This document shows positions 6,524-14,069 of a DNA stretch of 34,268 bases, in pieces. The position numbers and the translations under genes are program-made. The notes below the pieces were generated by a model, which had not been told where the DNA came from, ran no database searches, and saw nothing but the letters and a program-made list of their open reading frames with translations. The first letter of the stretch is position 1; every line of letters begins with the position of its first letter. Source of the DNA: Chloroflexota bacterium (GTDB lineage Bacteria > Chloroflexota > Limnocylindria > P2-11E); NCBI GenBank assembly GCA_005889075.1, contig VBDQ01000083.1, positions 1 to 34,268 of the forward strand. Reading direction: 5' to 3'.

Positions 6524-8050
6524 ATGAGGACGGCCCGGATGGTCGGCGTTGCTGCGCTCGTCGCGGCCGCGTGCACCGCTCCCGCCGCGGTTGCGACGCG
6601 GGCGCCGAGTCCCCAAACGACGACCAGCCCCGAGCTCACGATCGCACCATCGCCGCTCGCGTTGCCGACCGCGACGCCGCGTCCCCCGGTCACGGAGCCG
6701 TTCCGTTGCACGGAGCGCGTGCCGATACCCGATGTCGATCACGTCGTATATGCGACCTGGTCGCCGGACGCGACGAAGCTCGCGATCTCCCGCATCGTCA
6801 CCCTCGCGTCACCGCGGACGATCACCGGCTGGGAAGAGGAGTTCTTTCTCGACTCCTTCGATGTGCGCACCGGTGAGCTTCGTCCGCTCGGCGTCGGCGA
6901 GCGGCCCCAATGGTCGGCTGATGGTCGATACCTCTCCTACTGGGGCTGGGACGGCACGTTGCGCATCGCGGTTGGGGGATTCGTCGTCGCGGACATACCT
7001 GCGACGATGCCGGAGGCACGCTGGGTTGGCGAGACGCTCTACTTCATGTCGAAGGATGAGATCCAGGCCTGGAACGCAGAATCCTTCGTGCGGACCATCG
7101 CGCATCTTCCGTCCGAGACAGCGGCCGAATATCCGAGCGACGACGTCTACTGGAGCGCCGACGGAGAGCGCTTCACGCTCACGCGCTATTCGCTCGACGG
7201 AACGCTGGAGCGCTTTCTCGGAACGACAACGACCGGCGACCTTACGCCGCTGGATCTCCCGCAGGCAACGTTCACCGAGTGGGCACCGTCAGGCGAATCG
7301 CTCTTCGTCCAGTACCCCGATCGGGTGGAGCTCCACGCGATGGACGGCAGCGCCAGGAGCTCCTCGTTGCGCGCGTTCGCCGGGCCGGTCCACGGTTGGA
7401 CTCCCGACGGCCGCGCGCTGCTCATGGGGCGCATCTCGCCGACGATCCCCGCGGGAGATGCCCTCGATCAATTCAAGGTGTGGGGCGCGGACGGCGAGCC
7501 GCAGACGACGGCGACATTGCCAAACCTGCTGGGCCAGCGGGTCTTCAGCCCGGGCGGCGAGTACTTCACCGGCGTGAGCCGGACGAGCCTGTACGGGACG
7601 CGGCTCGAGCTCTATCGCTGCGGCGCTGGGCCGGCGAGCTCGGGCGCCTCGACCGGCGATCCGACCGTGCCGTCGCGGCTGGCGGCGATCCAGGCGGACC
7701 CGCGACGCTTCGCTCGCCCGGTGGCCGGTGCCATCACGCAGTTCGTCCAAGGAAGCCACACCGGCATCGACGTCGCGGCCCCGTTCGGGTCCGTCATCGT
7801 CGCCTCGGACGACGGCGTGGTCGACGCGATGGGCTGGGTCCAGGTGGGCGGGCGGCGCGTGTGCGTGCTGCACGCGCGCGGTCTCGAGAGCTGCTACTAC
7901 CACACCTCCGCGGCGCTCGTGACGATCGGCGATCGGGTCGTGCGCGGCCAGCCGATCGCGCTCATCGGCATGACCGGCGTGACGACCGGACCCCACGTCC
8001 ACTGGGAGGCGAAGCTGCTCGGCCGCATCGTCGACCCTCTGCGGCAATAG
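6524..8050 (+). CDS. Lipoprotein with WD/TolB-like propeller and M23 peptidase domain (paralogue 1)
   Basis: A 508-residue exported protein. The N-terminus MRTARMVGVAALVAAAC resembles a lipoprotein signal with the lipid-modified Cys at 17, then a Thr/Pro/Ser-rich linker to about residue 60. Residues about 65-365 contain repeated WSPDA, WSADG, WAPSG, WTPDG and FSPGG motifs, as in WD40/TolB-like propellers. The C-terminus is a LytM/M23 endopeptidase with His412 and Asp416 (HTGID) and His491/His493 (HVHWE) as the zinc and catalytic set, so it should be active on peptidoglycan cross-bridges. A Cys pair (RVCV and SCYYH) is shared with the two other M23 proteins of the window. Upstream ATG codons are less likely because the chosen one gives the signal peptide and follows TAGGAT. 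Confidence 0.88.
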   Translation: MRTARMVGVAALVAAACTAPAAVATRAPSPQTTTSPELTIAPSPLALPTATPRPPVTEPFRCTERVPIPDVDHVVYATWSPDATKLAISRIVTLASPRTITGWEEEFFLDSFDVRTGELRPLGVGERPQWSADGRYLSYWGWDGTLRIAVGGFVVADIPATMPEARWVGETLYFMSKDEIQAWNAESFVRTIAHLPSETAAEYPSDDVYWSADGERFTLTRYSLDGTLERFLGTTTTGDLTPLDLPQATFTEWAPSGESLFVQYPDRVELHAMDGSARSSSLRAFAGPVHGWTPDGRALLMGRISPTIPAGDALDQFKVWGADGEPQTTATLPNLLGQRVFSPGGEYFTGVSRTSLYGTRLELYRCGAGPASSGASTGDPTVPSRLAAIQADPRRFARPVAGAITQFVQGSHTGIDVAAPFGSVIVASDDGVVDAMGWVQVGGRRVCVLHARGLESCYYHTSAALVTIGDRVVRGQPIALIGMTGVTTGPHVHWEAKLLGRIVDPLRQ

Positions 8051-8080
8051 CCCATGCGCGCTGGGTCGGTTCGCTACAAG

Positions 8081-8086
8081 TAGACT
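8081..8086 (+). promoter_or_regulatory. -10 hexamer of the 8095 gene
   Basis: TAGACT ends eight bases before the TTG start. No ribosome binding site lies between, consistent with leaderless transcription. Confidence 0.35.
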
Positions 8087-8094
8087 CCCGCGCG

Positions 8095-8460
8095 TTGAGC
8101 CCACGTCTTGCGCTCATGCTCGGCGCGATCGCCGCCTTCGTGTTCGGGCTTGCCCTGCTTGTCTTCCCCACCACCATGCTCGCCGGCTTCGGCCTCGGGA
8201 CGCCGAACGAGGGCGTCGTGCTCTCGCGCGACGTGGGCGCCACCCTCATCGGCCTCGGCGTCATCAACTGGATGGCGCGGAGCGCAACCGGCACGCCTCT
8301 CCGCGCGATCCTCGTAGGCAACGTCGTCGTGCAAGCGCTCGAGATCGTGGTGAACGGCTACGAAGTCGCCGCGGGCGCGCTTCCCGTGCAAGCGGCCCCG
8401 GGCCTGGTCGTCCATCTCTTGCTCGGCGCGATCTTCATCACCGCGATGCGTCGCGCATGA
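8095..8460 (+). CDS. Small polytopic membrane protein (121 aa)
   Basis: A 121-residue protein with about four hydrophobic helices (starting LMLGAIAAFVFGLALLVFP, DVGATLIGLGVINWMAR, ILVGNVVVQALEIVVNGYEV, and LVVHLLLGAIFITAM) and very short loops. This resembles the many small four-helix proteins of unknown function, but I do not assign a family. The TTG start is preferred because it precedes the first helix and follows a TAGACT hexamer; the ATG at 8116 would cut into the first helix. It lies between the two paralogous M23 lipoprotein genes, 44 bases after the first. Confidence 0.7.
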   Translation: MSPRLALMLGAIAAFVFGLALLVFPTTMLAGFGLGTPNEGVVLSRDVGATLIGLGVINWMARSATGTPLRAILVGNVVVQALEIVVNGYEVAAGALPVQAAPGLVVHLLLGAIFITAMRRA

Positions 8461-8567
8461 CGACCGACCCCACGCTCGCTCGCTGACACAAAGCAACGAC
8501 CCGCTCGCACACCTCTTCGATACGCGTTCACGCCGCCCGCGGGTATCGCGTGGGGACGTGGGCATCT

Positions 8568-8573
8568 TTTAAT
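8568..8573 (+). promoter_or_regulatory. -10 hexamer of the second M23 lipoprotein gene
   Basis: TTTAAT in a short T/A run that stands out from the GC-rich surroundings, seven bases before the GTG at 8581. The spacing equals that of the paralogue at 6511-6524. Confidence 0.45.
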
Positions 8574-8580
8574 CGGCAGT

Positions 8581-10074
8581 GTGAGCAGGGGAAGGTTCGG
8601 ATGGGGTATCGCCCTGCTCGCTGTCCTCCTCAGCGCCTGCTCAGCATCTTCGCGATCGGCGCCTGATTCCGGCGACGTCACCTTCCCCGACGATCGCGCG
8701 TTGCGCACGAACGCGCCGGTCGATCCGCTTCGGTGCACCGACCGCGCGACGACCCCGATCATCGAGCACGTGACCGACATCAAGTGGGCCCCCGACGCCA
8801 GCGCGGTCGCGCTCACCCGCATCGTGACCATCCCGTCGAGCACGACGATCACCGGCTACGAAGAGAACCAGGTCATCACCGTCCTCGACATGCGGACGAA
8901 CACGCTGCGCGAGCTCGGGGAGGGGAACCGTCCGCAATGGTCAGGCTCCGGCGCGTATCTCTCGTATTGGCGGAACGATGGCTACCTGCACGTGATGCTC
9001 GGGAGGAGCCAGGCCGGCGCGATCGACACGTCCGACCCCGAGGTCCGCTGGGCTGGCGACACGCTGTACTACTGGTACGAGGACGAGATCCGCGCCTGGC
9101 ACGCCGGCGCGGCCTGGACGGTCTCGCACGTGGCGCCGGATCTCGCCATCCAGTACCCGCGCGACGACGCGTACTTCAGCGCCGACGCGCAGCGGTTCAC
9201 GATCACGCAGTACTCACTCGACGGTACGGCCGATCGCTACGTCGGTGTGACGAGCACCGGCGATGCCGCGCCGCTCGAAGAGCCCGGGACCACCTTCACC
9301 GAGTGGGCGCCGCGTCAGCACACGCTGCTGATCCGCTCGAACGACCGGATCACCCTGCATGGCACCGATGGCGCGAATGAGAGCGCGTCACTCTCACAGT
9401 TCCCCGGGACGGCCCACGGGTGGACGGCCGACGCGCGACTCCTTGTTGGATCGATCTCGCCGACCGTGCCCGGCGGAAACGCGCTCGACGCCATTCCTGT
9501 GTGGGATCCGTCCGAGTCGGGCGATCACGCGACGGCGACCCTGCCCAACCTCTTCGGCTCGCGCGTGTTCAGCCCGGACGGCCGCTGGTTCGCCGGCGTC
9601 TCGCGTACCGGTATGTACACGACCCAGCTCGAGCTCTACCGGTGCGGCGTCGCTCAGGGCCAGGGCCTCGACGCGCGGGCCGATCCCGCGGCGCGCTCGC
9701 GCCAGGCCAGGATCGATGCCGACGGCCGGCGGTTCGTGCGTCCCGTCGCGGGCGCGATCACCCAGTTCCTCCAAGGCGCGCACACCGGCATCGACATCGC
9801 GGGGCCGTTCGGGTCGATCATCGTCGCGGCGGACGACGGCATGATCGACGCGATGGGCTGGGTGCAGGTCGGTGGCCGCCGTGTCTGCGTGCAGCACGCG
9901 CGCGGGCTCGAGAGCTGCTACTACCACACCTCTGCCGCGCTGGTATCGATCGGGCAGCACGTCGCGCGCGGCCAGCCCATCGCCTTGATCGGCATGACCG
10001 GCGCCACCACCGGTCCGCACGTGCACTGGGAAGTCAAAGAGAACGAACGGATCGTGGATCCACTGGGGCTCTAG
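8581..10074 (+). CDS. Lipoprotein with WD/TolB-like propeller and M23 peptidase domain (paralogue 2)
   Basis: A 497-residue paralogue of the gene at 6524. The signal peptide ends in a good lipobox, LLSAC. The propeller part repeats the same blade motifs (WAPDAS, QWSGSG, FSADAQ, EWAPRQ, FSPDGRW). The M23 domain keeps His401 and Asp405 (HTGID) and His480/His482 (HVHWE). Alignment with paralogue 1 is almost gap-free over the last 120 residues and looser in the linker, as expected for a duplication with selection on the hydrolase domain. It is probably anchored outside the membrane and acts on peptidoglycan; the propeller may bind a partner or a cell-wall polymer. Confidence 0.9.
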   Translation: MSRGRFGWGIALLAVLLSACSASSRSAPDSGDVTFPDDRALRTNAPVDPLRCTDRATTPIIEHVTDIKWAPDASAVALTRIVTIPSSTTITGYEENQVITVLDMRTNTLRELGEGNRPQWSGSGAYLSYWRNDGYLHVMLGRSQAGAIDTSDPEVRWAGDTLYYWYEDEIRAWHAGAAWTVSHVAPDLAIQYPRDDAYFSADAQRFTITQYSLDGTADRYVGVTSTGDAAPLEEPGTTFTEWAPRQHTLLIRSNDRITLHGTDGANESASLSQFPGTAHGWTADARLLVGSISPTVPGGNALDAIPVWDPSESGDHATATLPNLFGSRVFSPDGRWFAGVSRTGMYTTQLELYRCGVAQGQGLDARADPAARSRQARIDADGRRFVRPVAGAITQFLQGAHTGIDIAGPFGSIIVAADDGMIDAMGWVQVGGRRVCVQHARGLESCYYHTSAALVSIGQHVARGQPIALIGMTGATTGPHVHWEVKENERIVDPLGL

Positions 10075-10077
10075 CGT
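10072..10077 (+). promoter_or_regulatory. -10 hexamer of the 10085 gene
   Basis: TAGCGT overlaps the stop of the preceding M23 gene and ends seven bases before GTG at 10085. Confidence 0.35.
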
Positions 10078-10084
10078 GTAGCGC

Positions 10085-10630
10085 GTGGTGCGCCTCGCGC
10101 GGTCGATCGCCTTCCTCGCGATCCTTCTCGTCGTCGCCTTCTTCGCGCTCGGCCGTCTCGGACCCACCGAGCCGACGCGCGGCCTCGCCGCGGCGTCGAG
10201 CTCGCCCAGCTCGTCATCGTCCCGTGCTACCCCCACCGCGGCGAACCCGCGGGCGCTCACGCTCACGTTCAGCGAGCAGGACCTCACCACGGCGGCGCGT
10301 CAGTTCACGCCGATGACGGTTTCGGGGATCACCGTCACCGATCCGATCGTCACGCTGCAGCCGGGCCGCCTCACGCTGACCGCCACCGGGCACGCGTTCC
10401 TGCTCAGCGGTCCGATCGTCGTGGTCGCGACGCCTGCGATCGTCGATGGAAAGGCCGGAGCGCAGATCGAAAGCGCGACCCTTGCCGGGGTCGGTCTGCC
10501 AGACTCGACCAAGCAGGATATCGCCGACACGTTTGCCCGGACTCTTGCCTCGAACATTCCTTCCGGCACTCGGGTCACATCGATCACCGTCAACATGGGG
10601 ACGATGGTCGTGCTCGTCGTCCCTTCCTGA
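10085..10630 (+). CDS. Exported or membrane-anchored protein of unknown function (181 aa)
   Basis: Residues 1-22 (VRLARSIAFLAILLVVAFFA) form a signal peptide or anchor. A Ser-rich linker follows (about 35-50), then a beta-rich domain with alternating hydrophobic residues (ITVTDPIVTLQPGRLTLTAT and SGPIVVVATPAIVDGKAG) and a helix near LPDSTKQDIADTFARTLASN. The pattern recalls lipid-binding DUF2993/BPI-like folds, but that is only an impression. The GTG start follows a TAGCGT hexamer. It comes ten bases after the second M23 lipoprotein gene and is followed by a hairpin. Confidence 0.7.
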   Translation: MVRLARSIAFLAILLVVAFFALGRLGPTEPTRGLAAASSSPSSSSSRATPTAANPRALTLTFSEQDLTTAARQFTPMTVSGITVTDPIVTLQPGRLTLTATGHAFLLSGPIVVVATPAIVDGKAGAQIESATLAGVGLPDSTKQDIADTFARTLASNIPSGTRVTSITVNMGTMVVLVVPS

Positions 10631-10640
10631 CGCGCGATCG

Positions 10641-10676
10641 CTCCCGAACTGCGATGATTGGCGCAGCTTCGGGAGG
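10641..10676 (+). promoter_or_regulatory. Hairpin covering the ribosome binding site of the 51-aa gene
   Basis: CTCCCGAACTGCG (10641-10653) pairs with CGCAG-C-TTCGGGAG (10662-10675), giving 13 base pairs with a single bulged C and an 8-base loop. The right arm contains most of the GGGAGG ribosome binding site (10671-10676), five bases before ATG 10682. In the folded form the site is hidden. A plain terminator for the upstream gene is the alternative, but no U-tract follows. Confidence 0.6.
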
Positions 10677-10681
10677 TCGAC

Positions 10682-10837
10682 ATGGATTGGATCGAGCAGC
10701 TCTTCGGCATCTCGCCTGACGCAGGCAGCGGCACCCTCGAGGCGCTCATCGCCGGAGCGATCGTGGCCGTCGCGCTCGGCGTCGCGTTGAGCGTGGTTCG
10801 CGCACGACGAGCCGCTGCGACGGAGAAGCGCAGCTAG
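10682..10837 (+). CDS. Small membrane protein (51 aa)
   Basis: A 51-residue protein that begins MDWIEQLFGISPDAGSGTLE, then has one membrane helix (LIAGAIVAVALGVALSVV) and ends in a basic, positive-inside tail (RARRAAATEKRS). The ATG has a strong ribosome binding site GGGAGG at the right distance. The site lies in the stem described at 10641-10676, so translation may be controlled by RNA folding. No family is assigned. It sits alone between the exported protein and the amidase. Confidence 0.7.
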   Translation: MDWIEQLFGISPDAGSGTLEALIAGAIVAVALGVALSVVRARRAAATEKRS

Positions 10838-10879
10838 GGAGCACCATCCCCGGCGCGTCGCCATCAAGAGATCTCTCCG

Positions 10880-10885
10880 TAGCAT
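10880..10885 (+). promoter_or_regulatory. -10 hexamer of the amidase gene
   Basis: TAGCAT ends six bases before GTG 10892; no ribosome binding site is seen, consistent with a leaderless mRNA. Confidence 0.4.
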
Positions 10886-10891
10886 GCGCCG

Positions 10892-12280
10892 GTGAGCGAA
10901 GACATCACCCGGCTTTCGATCGAAGACGCCGCTCGGGCGATACATGAGAGGCAGCTCTCGCCGGTCACGCTGCTCGAGGCGACCCTCGCACGCATCGCAT
11001 CGCTGGAGCCGCGGCTCAACGCGTTCGTGACGGTAACGACCGACCTCGCGCGGCAGCAGGCCCGTCGCGCCGAGTCCGAGATCGGCGCGGGCCACTACCT
11101 TGGTGCGCTCCACGGAATACCGGTCGCGGTGAAGGATCTCTTCGCGACGAGAGGCGTCCGCACAACTGCGGGATCGAAGATCCTTCGCGAGTGGATCCCG
11201 ACCGAGGACGCAAGAGCGGTGCGCAAGCTCAAGGACGCCGGAGCAGTGCTCGTTGGGAAGCTCGGGATGCACGAGTTCGCGTACGGCATCAGCTCGGTGA
11301 ATCCTCATTTCGGCGACGTACGCAACCCCTGGGACCAGACGAAGATCCCCGGCGGATCCTCCGGCGGCTCGGCCGTCGCGGTCGCGAGCGGCGAAGCGTT
11401 CGCAACGCTCGGCAGCGATACCGGAGGGAGCATCCGCATCCCTGCGTCGCTCTGCGGCTGCGTCGGCCTCAAACCGACGTACGGACGCGTGAGCGTCGCG
11501 GGCTGCGTCCCGCTCTCGTGGTCGCTCGACCATCCCGGGCCGCTGACGCGTTCGGTGCGAGACGCCGCGATCGTGACGATGGCGATCGCCGGGCGCGACC
11601 CGTCAGATCCGGCGTCGGCTGATCGCGATGTGCCCGATCTGCTCGAGCGCATCGAGGCCGGTCCCCGAGGCGTGCACATCGGCGTCCCGCGCGACTGGGT
11701 ATGGGACGAGTGCGACCCGGAGATCGCCGGCGTCGCGCGCGGGGCCATCGAAGCGCTCGAGCGCGCGGGAGCGGAGGTGCGCGAGCTCGCCTGGCCGGAG
11801 GCCGCCGCCTACGCGAAGGCGGCGGGCGCGATCCTCGCGATCGAGGCGCGGGCCTTCCACGACGGAGCGTTCCCCGGTCGTTCGAAGGAGTACGGACCGC
11901 TCGTCGCCGCGCGTCTGGCCGCAACCGAGGTCGACGCGACGACCTACGCGGCGTCACTACAACTTCTGCTCGAAGCTCGCGCGGGCGCGGCCGACGTGAG
12001 CCTCGGTGAATGCGACGTGCTGGCGATGCCGACAGTGCCGTCGCGCGCCTGGACCATCGAAGAGGCGAAGGTCGTCGGCCGGCCAAGCGAGTGGACCCGG
12101 ATCACCAGGGTCTTCGACCTGACGGGGCAGCCCGCGATCTCGGTCCCATGCGGCCTGACCGACGATGGAATCCCGGTCGGTCTGCAATTCGCGGGGCGGA
12201 TGTGGGACGAGGCCGCTGTCCTACGCGCCGCGCGCGCGTACGAGGTGGTCCGCGGCCCGTACCCCGCACCTCCGCTGTAA
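10892..12280 (+). CDS. Amidase-signature family hydrolase
   Basis: A 462-residue enzyme of the amidase signature family, which hydrolyses C-N bonds with a Ser-cisSer-Lys triad. Lys81 is in IPVAVKDLF, the cis-Ser is about Ser156 in the Gly/Ser loop PGGSSGGSA, and the nucleophile is about Ser180 in GSDTGGSIRIPA. The length is normal. GatA, the glutaminyl-tRNA amidotransferase subunit, belongs to the same family, but gatB and gatC are not nearby, so a stand-alone amidase is more likely; the substrate cannot be read from sequence. GTG start, preceded by TAGCAT at leaderless spacing. Its last 60 bases are overlapped by a small gene on the other strand. Confidence 0.9.
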   Translation: MSEDITRLSIEDAARAIHERQLSPVTLLEATLARIASLEPRLNAFVTVTTDLARQQARRAESEIGAGHYLGALHGIPVAVKDLFATRGVRTTAGSKILREWIPTEDARAVRKLKDAGAVLVGKLGMHEFAYGISSVNPHFGDVRNPWDQTKIPGGSSGGSAVAVASGEAFATLGSDTGGSIRIPASLCGCVGLKPTYGRVSVAGCVPLSWSLDHPGPLTRSVRDAAIVTMAIAGRDPSDPASADRDVPDLLERIEAGPRGVHIGVPRDWVWDECDPEIAGVARGAIEALERAGAEVRELAWPEAAAYAKAAGAILAIEARAFHDGAFPGRSKEYGPLVAARLAATEVDATTYAASLQLLLEARAGAADVSLGECDVLAMPTVPSRAWTIEEAKVVGRPSEWTRITRVFDLTGQPAISVPCGLTDDGIPVGLQFAGRMWDEAAVLRAARAYEVVRGPYPAPPL

Positions 12281-12409
12281 CGCGAGCGCGACGGCGCTGA
12301 GCGCGACGGCCTGCGCGATCGGCTCGCCCGAATCGAAAGAGCCGCGAACGAAGATCACCAGGAGGGCCACGATCGCGGCGATCACCACAAGGCATCCGCA
12401 CCCGGTCAC
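12221..12409 (-). CDS. Small membrane protein, convergent with amidase (62 aa)
   Basis: A 62-residue reading with an N-terminal hydrophobic helix (CLVVIAAIVALLVIFV), a short charged loop and a second apolar stretch (AQAVALSAVALAL). The GTG start is six bases after TAGCGT on the same strand, the leaderless arrangement seen elsewhere. The 3' end overlaps the amidase gene by 60 bases. It could be a chance reading; the promoter-like element and coherent helix are the only support. Confidence 0.4.
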   Translation of the reverse strand: MTGCGCLVVIAAIVALLVIFVRGSFDSGEPIAQAVALSAVALALQRRCGVRAADHLVRARGA

Positions 12410-12415
12410 GGTCCG

Positions 12416-12421
12416 ACGCTA
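12416..12421 (-). promoter_or_regulatory. -10 hexamer of the 62-aa minus-strand gene
   Basis: TAGCGT read on the minus strand, six bases before the GTG at 12409. No convincing -35. Confidence 0.3.
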
Positions 12422-12460
12422 GCTCACTCTCGCTGTCAGGCCGAGCGGTAGCTCGGGTCT

Positions 12461-12466
12461 TAGGAT
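12461..12466 (+). promoter_or_regulatory. -10 hexamer of the HD-domain gene
   Basis: TAGGAT 23 bases before the preferred GTG at 12490. Here a GAGGGGAGG ribosome binding site follows (12473-12481), so this mRNA is not leaderless. Confidence 0.35.
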
Positions 12467-12489
12467 GCCATCGAGGGGAGGTGCAGCTC

Positions 12490-13053
12490 GTGATCCGAGA
12501 CGAGGCGTGGGCGATCCTTTGCGAACACACGAAGTCGGAGAGCCTCCGCAAGCATGGGCTCGCGGTCGAAGCCGCGATGCGTCGGTTCGCTCAGAAGTAC
12601 GGTGAGAACGAAGAGATGTGGGCGATCGCCGGCCTCCTCCATGACTTCGACTACGAGCGCGATCCCGAAGGCCATCCCCAGAACGGCAAGCCGCTCCTGG
12701 AGCAGGCCGGCGTTCCGGGGACGATCGTGCATGCGATCCAGAGCCACGGCGACCATACCGGCATCCCTCGGGTCACGGCGCTGGAGAAGACGCTCTACGC
12801 GGTGGACGAGCTTTGCGGCTTTGTCACGGCGGTCGCGCTGGTGAAACCATCGAGAGCGGTCCGCGACGTCGATGCCGCATCGGTGCGCAAGAAGATGAAG
12901 GACAAGGCGTTCGCGCGCGCGGTGAGCCGCGAGATGATGCTGCGTGGAGCGGACGACCTCGGCGTGCCGTTCGACGACCTCGTGACCGAGGTGGTGCGCG
13001 CTCTCGACGACAGGGCGGAGGCGCTGGGCCTCGCGGGGGCCGTCACCGCCTGA
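12490..13053 (+). CDS. HD-domain (phosphohydrolase-like) protein
   Basis: A 187-residue metal-dependent HD-superfamily protein. The first His is in RKHGLAVEA, the HD pair is in LLHDFDYE, further His are in HAIQSHGDHTG, and the last Asp is in AVDELCGF, the usual order of ligands. Such proteins hydrolyse phosphomonoester or nucleotide substrates; the substrate here is unknown. GTG 12490 is preferred to GTG 12481 because GGGGAGG lies about seven bases upstream of it and because MIRDEAWAIL is the usual N-terminus for this family. Its 3' half is overlapped on the other strand by the reading frame of a LuxR-type regulator. Confidence 0.85.
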   Translation: MIRDEAWAILCEHTKSESLRKHGLAVEAAMRRFAQKYGENEEMWAIAGLLHDFDYERDPEGHPQNGKPLLEQAGVPGTIVHAIQSHGDHTGIPRVTALEKTLYAVDELCGFVTAVALVKPSRAVRDVDAASVRKKMKDKAFARAVSREMMLRGADDLGVPFDDLVTEVVRALDDRAEALGLAGAVTA

Positions 13054-13319
13054 CCCCACACGAGGACCGCCGCAGCCGCACGCGTCGGTACGCCAAGCGT
13101 CACGCGCGCGCGACGTATGTGGGTGTTCACGCTCGCAGGGGTGATGCCGAGCTCGAGCGCGATCTCTTTGGTGGTACGCCCCGCCGCGACGGCGGCGAGG
13201 ATCTCGCGCTGCCGATCGGTCAGCCCGCCCGCCGCCTCGCGACGCTCGATGATCCCGCGCGAAAGCGCGTACCCCGCGAGTACGCCGAGCACGACCGAGG
13301 CGGGACGTCGTCCGTCCAC
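12795..13319 (-). CDS. LuxR-type HTH regulator with N-terminal membrane segment
   Basis: A 174-residue reading. Residues about 7-24 form a hydrophobic segment (ASVVLGVLAGYALSRGI), followed by a clear GerE/LuxR helix-turn-helix: LTDRQREILAAVAAGRTTKE, then IALELGITPASVNTHIRRAR. The DNA-binding domain ends near residue 87 (about 13060). The remaining 85 residues, about 259 bases, run antisense to the HD-domain gene and have low-complexity composition, so the tail is probably an unselected read-through extension. No response-regulator receiver is present. Start is GTG, without a visible ribosome binding site, 31 bases after the zinc-ribbon gene. Confidence 0.6.
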   Translation of the reverse strand: MDGRRPASVVLGVLAGYALSRGIIERREAAGGLTDRQREILAAVAAGRTTKEIALELGITPASVNTHIRRARVTLGVPTRAAAAVLVWGQAVTAPARPSASALSSRARTTSVTRSSNGTPRSSAPRSIISRLTARANALSFIFLRTDAASTSRTALDGFTSATAVTKPQSSSTA

Positions 13320-13334
13320 TCAAGAGTGAGCGGA

Positions 13335-13348
13335 CGGCGCTTGCGCCG
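13335..13348 (-). terminator. Hairpin between zinc-ribbon gene and LuxR gene
   Basis: A perfect palindrome CGGCGC-TT-GCGCCG three bases after the stop of the zinc-ribbon gene. It has no U-tract, so it may only pause or attenuate transcription into the LuxR-type gene. Confidence 0.3.
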
Positions 13349-13350
13349 CG

Positions 13351-13608
13351 TTAGCTGGCGCGCTTGAGGGCGCGGCGCTCGGACGAGCGGACGACCTCGT
13401 GCTCGAACCGCTCGAGGAAGAGCTGTCCCCCGCAACGCGGGCAGAGCGGCTGGTCGCTACCGTTCCAGATCGGGTGCTCGCCGCCGCCCAACTTCTCGTA
13501 GGCGGCACGAAGCTGCTCGACCGTCGGCCGGCGTGCGCTCGTGGGCACGAGCACCTCGCCAAGGCCGTGGCCGCAGAAGTAGCAATAGAGCTCAGCTCGA
13601 AGGGCCAT
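13351..13608 (-). CDS. Zinc-ribbon protein of unknown function (85 aa)
   Basis: An 85-residue protein with two CxxC knuckles, YCYFCGHG near the N-terminus and PLCPRCGGQLF about 45 residues later, which together should bind one zinc ion. Between them is a polar stretch (SARRPTVEQLRAAYEKLGGG). The C-terminus is basic. GGAGGA lies eight bases before the ATG, which decides this start over an upstream in-frame ATG. Small zinc-ribbon proteins often bind nucleic acid or support a protein complex; no specific role can be read. Confidence 0.7.
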   Translation of the reverse strand: MALRAELYCYFCGHGLGEVLVPTSARRPTVEQLRAAYEKLGGGEHPIWNGSDQPLCPRCGGQLFLERFEHEVVRSSERRALKRAS

Positions 13609-13772
13609 CACGCGATTCCTCCACCCGGAAAAACGGCTCGGGTCGATCCTTTGTTCCAATACCGCGCAGAGGCCATGCCGGTTTCCGTATCCGTTGATAC
13701 GCATGCCGGAGGTCGGCGGTTGCGCCCCGGGGAGGCGGCGGCGCGAGTTCTTAGTTTGTCTTTAGCGAGCGG

Positions 13773-14069
13773 TCAGCTTGCTTCGACTTCGAGGGACACG
13801 AGCGGCGCGGTGCCCTCGCGCAGATATGTCAGACGACGGATCACACCGCGTGGAATGATGTGGAAGTCATTGTGCCGGTAGTCACGGCCTTCGTTGCTGA
13901 TGTCATAGTCGCCGACGACGACGATGTACTCGGGGGTGTCCTTCCACAGAAGTCCACATGTCAGCTTGCGCAGCCGGTATGGCTCAAAGTCATCCGGGAG
14001 CGCAGTCCGCGAGTAGGCGGTGATGTCCTCCCACTCCACGGCCACGAGTGGCGCCGTGATGTCGTCCAC
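13773..14069 (-). CDS. Hypothetical protein (98 aa)
   Basis: A 98-residue soluble protein, rich in aromatic and acidic residues, with the blocks VAVEWEDITAYSRTALPDDF and YIVVVGDYDISNEGRDYRHN. No family is recognised. A longer reading exists up to a TTG at 14180, but that TTG is itself the first part of a TTGACA -35 element. The GTG at 14069 has GAGGGAAGG just upstream and is preferred. It has its own promoter at 14153-14180. Confidence 0.65.
   Translation of the reverse strand: MDDITAPLVAVEWEDITAYSRTALPDDFEPYRLRKLTCGLLWKDTPEYIVVVGDYDISNEGRDYRHNDFHIIPRGVIRRLTYLREGTAPLVSLEVEAS

Noticed and set aside
10892-12280. GatA subunit of the amidotransferase
   Set aside because: Same family, but gatB and gatC are absent nearby; the general amidase call is safer.
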